Origin: Niabella soli DSM 19437
GTDB lineage: Bacteria; Bacteroidota; Bacteroidia; Chitinophagales; Chitinophagaceae
Reading direction: 5' to 3'
Assembly: GCF_000243115.2 (NCBI RefSeq)
Contig: NZ_CP007035.1
Location: forward strand, 4,464,001 to 4,528,000
DNA: 64,000 bases
In this document: one piece after another, positions 57,176 to 64,000 of the stretch
Position numbering within the stretch: position 1 is the stretch's first letter
Layout: every line of letters starts with the position of its first letter
Program-made: the position numbers and the translations under genes
Notes under the pieces: model-generated
What the model was told of the DNA's origin: nothing
The model's input: the letters and a program-made list of their open reading frames with translations, nothing else
Databases searched by the model: none

Positions 57176-59200
57176 ATGCGAAAAATAGTTTTCGTTGCCC
57201 TTTTATTGTTGACGCTGGCCGCGTATGGCCAGTCAAAAAAGGATTCACAAAAGCCAAATATCATCTTTATCCTGGTGGATGATCTGGGCTATGGGGATGT
57301 GGGCGTATTCAATCAAAACGCGCGGAAAGCCAAACACGATCCTGCGGTTCCTTATTTAATTACCCCCTCGCTGGATAAGATGGCCGCGAACGGAGCGGTT
57401 TTTACACAACAGTATGCCAATGCTCCGGTATGCGCTTCTTCTCGTTCGTCGTTCCTGACGGGCGTTACACAGGGCAATGCAGTAGTAAGAGATAATCAGT
57501 TCGATAAAGCGCTGGAGGATAACTATACCATTGCTAATACCTTAAAGCGATCGGGCTATACCACCGTTGCTATTGGCAAATGGGGCTTACAGGGTACGGC
57601 TACTCCATGGCCGGCACACCCTATGAAACGGGGATTTGATTATTATTTCGGGTATATGCGGCACAGCGATGGTCATGAACATTACCCCAAAGAGGGGCCT
57701 TACCGGAAGCCAAAGGAAGTATATGATGCCTACAAAAATGTAGCGAACGACCTGGATAAATGTTATACCGGGGATCTGTGGACGGCCAGGGCAAAACAAT
57801 GGATCATTGAGCACAGTAAACAAAAAGGATCCGAACCTTTTTTCATGTATCTCGCCTATGATACGCCTCATGCAACTATCGAATTACCCACTCAGGAATA
57901 TCCAAAAGGTGCGGGGCTGAATGGCGGGGTACAATGGCTGGGCACGCCGGGTAAAATGATCAATACCGCAACGGGTACGATCGATTCCTGGCAACACCCG
58001 CTGTTCCGGAATGCTACCTATCTGGATAAAACAACCGGAACAACAAAGCCCTGGATGGATGTTGATAAACGATACGCAACGGTGGTGCAACGGCTGGACC
58101 AGGAAATCGGGGATGTGCTGCAATTATTAAAAGACCTGAAAATAGATCAGCATACGCTGGTGGTTTTTTCTTCGGATAACGGCCCCTCCCAGGAGTCGTA
58201 TTTAAAAGAACCGTATACGCCACAGTTTTTCGACGGCTATGGTCCTTTTGATGGTATCAAGCGGGATCTGTGGGAAGGAGGAAGCCGTATGCCGGTAATT
58301 GTGCAGTGGCCGGGAATGGTACAACCGGGAAAGACGATAGCGCTTCCCTCGTTATTGTCAGACTGGATGCCTACCTTTTTAGATGTGGCAGGTGTAACAG
58401 CTCCTGCACGGACCGATGGCGTTTCGCTGCTGCCGACCCTGACCGGCAAGGGAAACCAACGGCCCACCACGGTCTATTCTGAATATTATTTTGAAGGCCA
58501 GACGCCGAAATATCCCGAATTTGAAAAAGATCATGCGGGACGGATCAGGAACCAGATGCAAATGATCCGGCTGGGCGATTGGGTGGGCGTGCGCTATGAT
58601 ATAAAAAAACAGGCAGATAATTTTGAGATCTACAATGTGATCAAAGATCCGAAAGAAAAAGAGAACCAGGCCGCAAGGATGCCCGCGGTACAACAGGAAA
58701 TGAAAGATAAAGTACTGCAATTACGATCTGTAAATGCAAGTGCTCCCCGCCCTTACGACGGAGAATTGGTTCCTCCTGTTACCACTGTGCCGGCTAAGGG
58801 TATAAAGTGGGCTTTGTATAAGGATGCTGCAGACTGGGTACCGGAAATGGGGTCAATGCTACCGGTAAAGACAGGGAGTATAAAACGGCCGGATGTAGCG
58901 GTGCTAAAGGGTTCGGGGGCAACTGTTGTTACATTCAGGGGATATATTCATGCGCCGGCAGACGGTGCTTATACTTTTTACCTGGCCTCCAACGGTAAGG
59001 CCTTTTTCAGGATACACCAGATCCCTTTAATTGACGCAGATTACCATTATAAGAAAGGGGAGGAACGATCCGGGAGAATGCTGTTAAAGGCGGGATTGCA
59101 TCCGTTTACACTTTCGGTAAAACAAACGGAAGCTACTCCGGAACTACAACTGCTGTGGAGTTCAGGGAGCTTTGAAAAAAAAGCGATAGATTTTTATTAA
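57176..59200 (+). CDS. Exported sulfatase with C-terminal PA14-like domain and unusual formylglycine motif
   Basis: A 674-residue exported sulfatase of the alkaline-phosphatase superfamily. The metal start is IIFILVDDLGYGDVG. The formylglycine site is Cys86 in PVCASSRSSFLTG, reading C-A-S-S-R where the common motif is C-x-P/A-S-R. VAIGKWGLQG, FFMYLAYDTPHATIELP and VVFSSDNGPSQE continue the fold. From about residue 565 a beta-rich domain (VTFRGYIHAPADGAYTFYL) looks like PA14, a carbohydrate-binding module. It would remove sulfate from a glycan in the periplasm after maturation by a formylglycine-forming enzyme, which is not in the window. Confidence 0.85.
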   Translation: MRKIVFVALLLLTLAAYGQSKKDSQKPNIIFILVDDLGYGDVGVFNQNARKAKHDPAVPYLITPSLDKMAANGAVFTQQYANAPVCASSRSSFLTGVTQGNAVVRDNQFDKALEDNYTIANTLKRSGYTTVAIGKWGLQGTATPWPAHPMKRGFDYYFGYMRHSDGHEHYPKEGPYRKPKEVYDAYKNVANDLDKCYTGDLWTARAKQWIIEHSKQKGSEPFFMYLAYDTPHATIELPTQEYPKGAGLNGGVQWLGTPGKMINTATGTIDSWQHPLFRNATYLDKTTGTTKPWMDVDKRYATVVQRLDQEIGDVLQLLKDLKIDQHTLVVFSSDNGPSQESYLKEPYTPQFFDGYGPFDGIKRDLWEGGSRMPVIVQWPGMVQPGKTIALPSLLSDWMPTFLDVAGVTAPARTDGVSLLPTLTGKGNQRPTTVYSEYYFEGQTPKYPEFEKDHAGRIRNQMQMIRLGDWVGVRYDIKKQADNFEIYNVIKDPKEKENQAARMPAVQQEMKDKVLQLRSVNASAPRPYDGELVPPVTTVPAKGIKWALYKDAADWVPEMGSMLPVKTGSIKRPDVAVLKGSGATVVTFRGYIHAPADGAYTFYLASNGKAFFRIHQIPLIDADYHYKKGEERSGRMLLKAGLHPFTLSVKQTEATPELQLLWSSGSFEKKAIDFY

Positions 59201-59202
59201 GG

Positions 59203-59874
59203 TTATTTAGTCAGGATAGCGGTACCTCCGCTGTCGGGAAGTGGCGTATAAGAGAGCTGCTGCTCGTTACAGAACTGGATGACCGCTTGCCGGGCGCCTT
59301 TGTATTGTTCATTGTTAAAGTCATGAACAAAAATATAACCACCGCTCACCAACCGGGGATAAAAGAATTGAAGCCCTTCATATATCGGGGCATACAGATC
59401 TGTATCCAGGCTTACAAAACAAAAAGTATCTTCTACATCCTTTGCGGTATCAGGGAAAAATCCTTTTTTAAAAATGCAGTTTTCCGGGTGTATCATTTTC
59501 GCCTTTACCAGGGGTATGCTTGTTTCCGAGAAATTCTGATCACCGGCGGAGAACCCGCGGGAGCGGTCTGCGGCAATATCGGCAGTATTGAATCCTTCAA
59601 AAGTATCAAAGAGATATAGCTTTTTATCGGGAAATAACCGGTTCAACCTTTTGGCAAAATCACCTTTAAAAACACCCACCTCTGCAATATTTCCATCCAG
59701 GTGCCGGCTAAGGATCTCTTCAGCACAAAGTTCCAATGTGGAATAACGGATATAATCCAGATTAAGGGGAAGCAAGCGCTCTTTCTTTCGGTAGGTTAAA
59801 GAACGGGTCAAATAAATATCCCTGTCTGCTAAAATGCCTGATACAAACCGGAATAGTCTTTTTGATAGTGTCAT
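59203..59874 (-). CDS. TylF/MycF-like SAM-dependent O-methyltransferase
   Basis: A 223-residue class I methyltransferase-fold protein. The SAM-binding region is NIAEVGVFKGDFAKRLNRLF followed by KLYLFDTFEGF. Later FCFVSLDTDLYAPIYEGL and GGYIFVHDFNN resemble the TylF/MycF family with its metal-binding Asp residues. Such enzymes methylate sugar hydroxyls. Its stop lies two bases from the convergent sulfatase stop. The role here is unclear; it may belong to surface glycan or metabolite synthesis and not to glycan breakdown. Confidence 0.78.
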   Translation of the reverse strand: MTLSKRLFRFVSGILADRDIYLTRSLTYRKKERLLPLNLDYIRYSTLELCAEEILSRHLDGNIAEVGVFKGDFAKRLNRLFPDKKLYLFDTFEGFNTADIAADRSRGFSAGDQNFSETSIPLVKAKMIHPENCIFKKGFFPDTAKDVEDTFCFVSLDTDLYAPIYEGLQFFYPRLVSGGYIFVHDFNNEQYKGARQAVIQFCNEQQLSYTPLPDSGGTAILTK

Positions 59875-59980
59875 ATAATTTTTACAAGTGTATAAAAATA
59901 GCTAATAATACCCGAATTGACGGAAATACGCCCACCTGCAAAGGCCTCTTATTTTTTGGGTGAGCGCTATCGTGCAGGCG

Positions 59981-61096
59981 TTATTTTCCCGATGCATCTT
60001 TGTTTTGCCTTGTCGTAGGCCCTGCTACGCGCAGTACCCCGTTTTTGTCAATGGTCATCGGGTCAATAAATACCACCCGCTCATCCCCGGTTTTGCTGGT
60101 ACGCCCGTGGTACACGCAATACATCTGTTTGCCGTCTGGAGAGAAGGTAATGCTGTTATGACCGGTTCCGGTAACGATACCGCCCTGTTCGATATTTTTT
60201 TGCAGTACCGGGTTGTTGGCGGCCTTTGTAAACGGACCTAACGGGCTTTTGGAAGTGGCATAACCCACTGCATAATTCTTTCCGCCGAAATAATTGGCGG
60301 AATACATCATATAATAAAGAGCGCCGTGCTTAAAGATCAATGAGCCTTCGGTCCAGCGCCGGTTTACTTCTTTCGAGGTCACCGAACGGCTTTCCCATTC
60401 CGATTGCCGGTCGCTCATTTTTACCGGGGGACGCAGTAAGAGAACGGGTGCGCCGGTAACGCCACTAAAATCCGGTTTTAATTCAACGCCATACACCCAG
60501 CTTTCTTCGATCTCCTTAAACCAGCCTTTTTTGCGCGCCCAGTCTGCTATTTCGCTTTTAACCGGGTGCTTATAACAACAGCGGGAGTAATAGAGGTATA
60601 CCTTCCCATTGGGCTCAAATAAAACATCGGCGTCAATAATGGGGTACCCTGGATCAAAGATCGGCCGGGCATAAAGATCGGTAAAAGGGCCTGTAGGCCG
60701 ATCGGCAACCGCCACCCCTATTTTAAAGTTTTCCAGCTCCTTGCGGGGATTGTCTTTCCATTGCGCACTGTAGAACATATAGAATTTGCCGTTGCGCTCG
60801 AATACCTCCGGCGCCCAGTACGAATCAATACCCCAGCCGTTTTTATTGTCGCCAAAATAAACCTGTCCTTCCGGCTTCCAGTTTACCAGATCATTGGAGG
60901 AGTAGGCACTAAATCCTTTTTTTGCTCCGCCACCGGTTCCATACATATAATATTTATCTCCTTGTACATGTAGTACAAAGGGGTCCCCTAACTGTACCGG
61001 CAGCGGGTTATGCGAAACAACAGGAGCGTTCTGAGCTGTTGCAGACTGCAGAAAGAGTAAAAAAAAGATTACCGGGATTATTGGTTTCATGTTCAA
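59981..61096 (-). CDS. Exported GH43 family glycosidase
   Basis: A 371-residue exported five-bladed propeller enzyme; signal peptide ends SATAQ. The three GH43 acids are visible: Asp in LGDPFVLH near residue 38, Asp in IIDADVLFEP near residue 156 and Glu in RRWTEGSLIFK near residue 250. YWAPEVFERNGKFYMFYSA is another family hallmark. Likely activities are alpha-L-arabinofuranosidase or beta-xylosidase, consistent with GH127 in the same locus. The gene is divergent from the second sulfatase. Confidence 0.9.
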   Translation of the reverse strand: MNMKPIIPVIFFLLFLQSATAQNAPVVSHNPLPVQLGDPFVLHVQGDKYYMYGTGGGAKKGFSAYSSNDLVNWKPEGQVYFGDNKNGWGIDSYWAPEVFERNGKFYMFYSAQWKDNPRKELENFKIGVAVADRPTGPFTDLYARPIFDPGYPIIDADVLFEPNGKVYLYYSRCCYKHPVKSEIADWARKKGWFKEIEESWVYGVELKPDFSGVTGAPVLLLRPPVKMSDRQSEWESRSVTSKEVNRRWTEGSLIFKHGALYYMMYSANYFGGKNYAVGYATSKSPLGPFTKAANNPVLQKNIEQGGIVTGTGHNSITFSPDGKQMYCVYHGRTSKTGDERVVFIDPMTIDKNGVLRVAGPTTRQNKDASGK

Positions 61097-61490
61097 ACGG
61101 GTTTAATGAATGCCCACAATATAAACAACTCCTGCTGATCTGTGTGGCAGAAATAGGATCATTACCCATACCACATTATAGAAAAAATCATTTTTGCTTA
61201 TAATTTTTAAGGAAGCGCTTTATAAAGTCGGCCAGGTTTGTGAACTGTATAACTTTAATCAGTTAATTTAGTGCCAGATTAAACGTGAAATGTTATCCTG
61301 AGTTATTTATTTGCGTATTTGCGCTGCCTGCCCGATCTGCACTCATTCAGGCGGGCAAAACAATGAGGCAATGACACATTAAGGCAGCGTCATTTTAAAA
61401 AGCCTGGAAATGATTAGTACAGCGATTCCGGCGGCAGACGGGCGTTGTTGTATTGCAACAACGATTGAATAAAAATCTGAATATAAAAAA
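61097..61490. promoter_or_regulatory. Divergent control region between GH43 and sulfatase genes
   Basis: The 394-base gap has no gene. It contains a repeat-like GCCTGCCCG/CAGGCGGGC phrase (about 61325-61357) and an 8-bp perfect stem CGTTGTTG/CAACAACG (61443-61463) 28 bases before the sulfatase start, which could be an operator or a leader hairpin. Promoters for both directions are expected. Confidence 0.4.
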
Positions 61491-62900
61491 ATGAAAAAGG
61501 CAAAATGGTTTGTTTTGATTTTAGCAGGCCTGTGGGCAACGATTACTGAAGCGCAGCGGCAACCCAACATTATTTTTATACTGGCTGATGACCTCGGTTC
61601 ATCGGAATTAGGCAGCTATGGAAATACCTTCAATGAAACCCCGAATCTGGATAAACTGGCAGGTGAAGGGGCAAAGTTTACGCAGGCCTATTCTGCTGCC
61701 CCAATATGCTCCCCATCCCGCGCGGCCATTATGACGGGTCAATACCCGGCACGAATACGTATTACAGATTTTTTAGATGATAATGCGCCGCGGTATCTCG
61801 ATCCCTCAAAATATTTCACCATCAACCGGGCATTGACGGCCGCCGGTTACCATACCGGCATCATCGGCAAATGGCACTTAGATACGCGCTTTAAAGATCC
61901 AATTGGCAACCCGAAGCAACATGGTTTTGATGAAGTGATCGGCTCCGAAACAAAATACATCGCCGACGGGGATTATTTTTACCCTTATGATAAAATAAGC
62001 ACTTTTGATACAGGTGCCGAAGGCGAATACCTTACGGACAGGCAAAGCAGTGAGGCGGCCAGCTTTATTCAACGCAATAAAAAGGCTCCTTTCTTCCTGT
62101 ACCTGACCTTTTATAGTGTGCACACCCGGCTGGATGCGCCCGGGGCCCTGGTAAATAAGTACAAGGCCAAGTTCGACAAAAAGTATGGAGCGGGAAAAGC
62201 GGAGGCTTTATATGGCCCGCAAAATAAACGACATGAGGCGAACCACCTGGACAATCCGTACCTGGCCGCCATGATTGAGCGGATTGATAATGGGGTGGGA
62301 CTTATAATGGAAACACTAAAAAAAGAAGGCATTGATAAAAATACGATTGTATTCTTTTTTTCAGATAACGGCGGGGTGTGGAAGCTGGGCAATAACGGGA
62401 TTTTACGCGCCGGAAAATCCTGGTTGTATGAAGGGGGTGTCCGGGAAAATTTATTGGCAAGATGGCCCGGTGTTATTAGACCCAATACGGTTGTGAATAC
62501 ACGGGTGATGGCAACTGATTTTTACCCTACCTTCCTGGAGTTGGCTAAGACTAAAAAGAAAAAAGATATACTGCTGGATGGCAAAAGTATCCTGCCTTTG
62601 CTGAAAGGGAAATCCCTGCAAGAGCCCCGGGAGCCTTTTTACTGGCATTATCCTTCTGAAACCGGCAGATGGGTGCCCCGCATGTGCAGTGCTGTTCGGG
62701 ATGGCGATTATAAATTATTGTATTTCTATAAAGCCAACCGCACAGAGTTGTATAACTTAAAAGATGATCCGTCGGAGCAGAAAGATATTGCAAAAGAAAA
62801 TCCTGAAAAAACAACAGCACTGAAAAGAAAGCTGGATCAGTGGTTAAAAGATGTAAATGCGGAAATGCCCGATGTAAGCGGGGCTAAACCACAGTTGTAA
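61491..62900 (+). CDS. Exported sulfatase with canonical formylglycine motif
   Basis: A 469-residue exported sulfatase. The metal-binding start is IIFILADDLGSSELGSYG. The modification site is Cys73 in PICSPSRAAIMTG, the canonical C-x-P-S-R. IIGKWHLDTRF supplies the Lys-His pair, FFLYLTFYSVHTRLDAP the second His, and VFFFSDNGGVWK the closing Asp-Asn. It should hydrolyse sulfate esters in the periplasm. The second sulfatase of the window differs in the motif and has an extra C-terminal module, so they probably have different targets. Confidence 0.92.
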   Translation: MKKAKWFVLILAGLWATITEAQRQPNIIFILADDLGSSELGSYGNTFNETPNLDKLAGEGAKFTQAYSAAPICSPSRAAIMTGQYPARIRITDFLDDNAPRYLDPSKYFTINRALTAAGYHTGIIGKWHLDTRFKDPIGNPKQHGFDEVIGSETKYIADGDYFYPYDKISTFDTGAEGEYLTDRQSSEAASFIQRNKKAPFFLYLTFYSVHTRLDAPGALVNKYKAKFDKKYGAGKAEALYGPQNKRHEANHLDNPYLAAMIERIDNGVGLIMETLKKEGIDKNTIVFFFSDNGGVWKLGNNGILRAGKSWLYEGGVRENLLARWPGVIRPNTVVNTRVMATDFYPTFLELAKTKKKKDILLDGKSILPLLKGKSLQEPREPFYWHYPSETGRWVPRMCSAVRDGDYKLLYFYKANRTELYNLKDDPSEQKDIAKENPEKTTALKRKLDQWLKDVNAEMPDVSGAKPQL

Positions 62901-62967
62901 CTTATTGCAATGCTGCAAAATAAAACGGGCCCTTTTACAGTTTCTATCTATTTAAATTGCATCAGTT

Positions 62968-63849
62968 ATGCCGGATGTTTACGAGTTAAAAAATCAATAC
63001 ATTAATATTGCCGTTGCCAGCCATGGTGCAGAACTGCAAAGTATAACGGACGTTACCAATGGCCAGGAATATATGTGGTCCGGCGATCCGGCTGTTTGGG
63101 GAAAGCATTCTCCCGTATTGTTCCCGATTGTGGGGGCGTTAAAGGATAATACCTATTTCTTTAACGGTAAGGCCTACAACCTTAACCGGCATGGCTTCGC
63201 AAGGGACATGGATTTTTCATTATCGGACCGGCAGCCGGATCAGTTGGTTTTTTCACTGAAGAGTTCGGCGGCTACGTTAAAAAATTACCCGTTCCCTTTT
63301 GAATTAACTATAAGCTACCGGCTCAGTGAAAAATCAGTGCAGGTTACTTATGCTGTAAAGAACTCCGGAGACGGGGATATGTGGTTTTCAATTGGCGGGC
63401 ACCCGGCCTTTAAACTGCCGCTCTTTACTGGTGATGCTTATGTCGAATATCATCTTGAATTTGAACAGCCGGAAACAACAGGGAGATGGCCTATAGCAGC
63501 GGGAGGGCTCATTGCTGCGATGCCGGCTCCTTTTTTAGAAAATAAACAGCGGCTGGACCTTGATAAAAGTTTATTTGCAAAAGATGCACTGGTGTTGAAG
63601 CACCTGCGATCTGAGCAGATAGCCGTTGTTTCCAACAAAACAGGCAAAGGTTTTTTATTTTCCTGGAAGGACTTTCCTTTTTTTGGGATCTGGGCCGCTT
63701 CCGGAGCGGATTTTATTTGCCTGGAACCCTGGTGCGGCATTGCAGACGGTGTCAATTCCAGCCAGGATATTACACAGAAAGAAGGGATCAACCGTTTGGC
63801 ACCCGGTAAACATTTTGAGCGTAGCTGGGCGGTAACGATCAATAATTGA
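62968..63849 (+). CDS. Aldose 1-epimerase-like protein (LacX-type)
   Basis: A 293-residue galactose-mutarotase-fold protein without signal peptide, hence cytosolic. Blocks are ASHGAELQSITDVTNGQEYMW, SPVLFPIVGAL, LNRHGFARD with a His at the substrate site, FSIGGHPAFKLPL with a second His and FICLEPWCGIADG with the probable catalytic Glu. The LacX branch interconverts sugar anomers, but substrates are seldom known. The gene starts 67 bases after the sulfatase. The remaining 151 bases of the window hold no gene. Confidence 0.85.
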   Translation: MPDVYELKNQYINIAVASHGAELQSITDVTNGQEYMWSGDPAVWGKHSPVLFPIVGALKDNTYFFNGKAYNLNRHGFARDMDFSLSDRQPDQLVFSLKSSAATLKNYPFPFELTISYRLSEKSVQVTYAVKNSGDGDMWFSIGGHPAFKLPLFTGDAYVEYHLEFEQPETTGRWPIAAGGLIAAMPAPFLENKQRLDLDKSLFAKDALVLKHLRSEQIAVVSNKTGKGFLFSWKDFPFFGIWAASGADFICLEPWCGIADGVNSSQDITQKEGINRLAPGKHFERSWAVTINN

Positions 63850-64000
63850 AGCAGCAGTTGAGGTCGTTATGCTTATAGTTTGGCAAAGCGCGGCGACGAT
63901 AAGCTCAATCGATAAAAACAAAACCTTTCTGTGGCCCGTTGATCTGCGCAGCTCGTTCGTACAACACTCATCCGCGAAAATCTGCGGAGAACTTATGCCA

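Overview
The window looks like part of a chromosome from a soil or plant-associated Bacteroidota bacterium, most likely family Chitinophagaceae (a Niabella-like genome is my best guess, from memory of similar sequences rather than a search). The grounds are moderate GC, start codons without strong Shine-Dalgarno sites, many secreted glycoside hydrolases ending their signal peptides in AQ, and intergenic repeats of the kind seen in this phylum. No rRNA, tRNA, CRISPR array or prophage is visible. No SusC/SusD pair and no polysaccharide lyase lies inside the window.

Region by region: (1) 2-793 is the 3' end of a beta-propeller protein. (2) 1180-10302 is a sugar import and catabolism operon: an FucI/AraA-fold ketol-isomerase, a transketolase split into two subunits, a ribose-type ABC importer (lipoprotein, DUF2291 protein, ATPase, permease) and a glycerol-kinase-like FGGY kinase. 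(3) 10313-22565 carries secreted enzymes (MGH1-like hydrolase, SASA-type esterase, GH2, GH78, DUF3826, sialidase-fold protein) and a sodium/solute symporter. (4) 22738-27815, on the minus strand, holds an FMN hydroxy-acid oxidase, a secreted TIM-barrel protein, an STN-esterase fusion and a DapA/NanA-type aldolase. (5) 27916-29577 is a patch of palindromic repeats around a Y1 (HUH) transposase. (6) 30009-40064 carries a GH141-like beta-helix fused to a rhamnose-mutarotase domain, a Gfo/Idh/MocA oxidoreductase, a second symporter, a GH78-like enzyme and GH127. (7) 40145-44797 is a RuBisCO-like protein, a DUF1537 kinase, an Asp/Glu-racemase-fold enzyme and a BASS-type carrier. (8) 44976-63849 has GH2, GH106, a dienelactone hydrolase, a DUF5703/GH95-like enzyme, an AraC regulator, an EEP hydrolase, two sulfatases, a TylF-like methyltransferase, GH43 and an aldose epimerase.

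Taken together this is a locus for a complex, rhamnose- and arabinose-rich plant glycan. Three alpha-L-rhamnosidase-type enzymes, a rhamnose mutarotase domain, GH127, GH43, two GH2 and a GH141-like protein suggest pectin side chains, possibly rhamnogalacturonan II. The most interesting signal is that two different routes known for the branched pentose D-apiose, a component of rhamnogalacturonan II, seem to be represented. Region 2 matches the logic of the non-oxidative route (isomerase, kinase, two-subunit apulose-4-phosphate transketolase). Region 7 matches the last steps of an oxidative apionate route (3-oxo-isoapionate kinase plus a RuBisCO-like decarboxylase). The substrate is inferred, not shown. 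The second notable signal is the transposase with six copies of a three-hairpin module around it, plus related short-loop hairpins scattered between genes.
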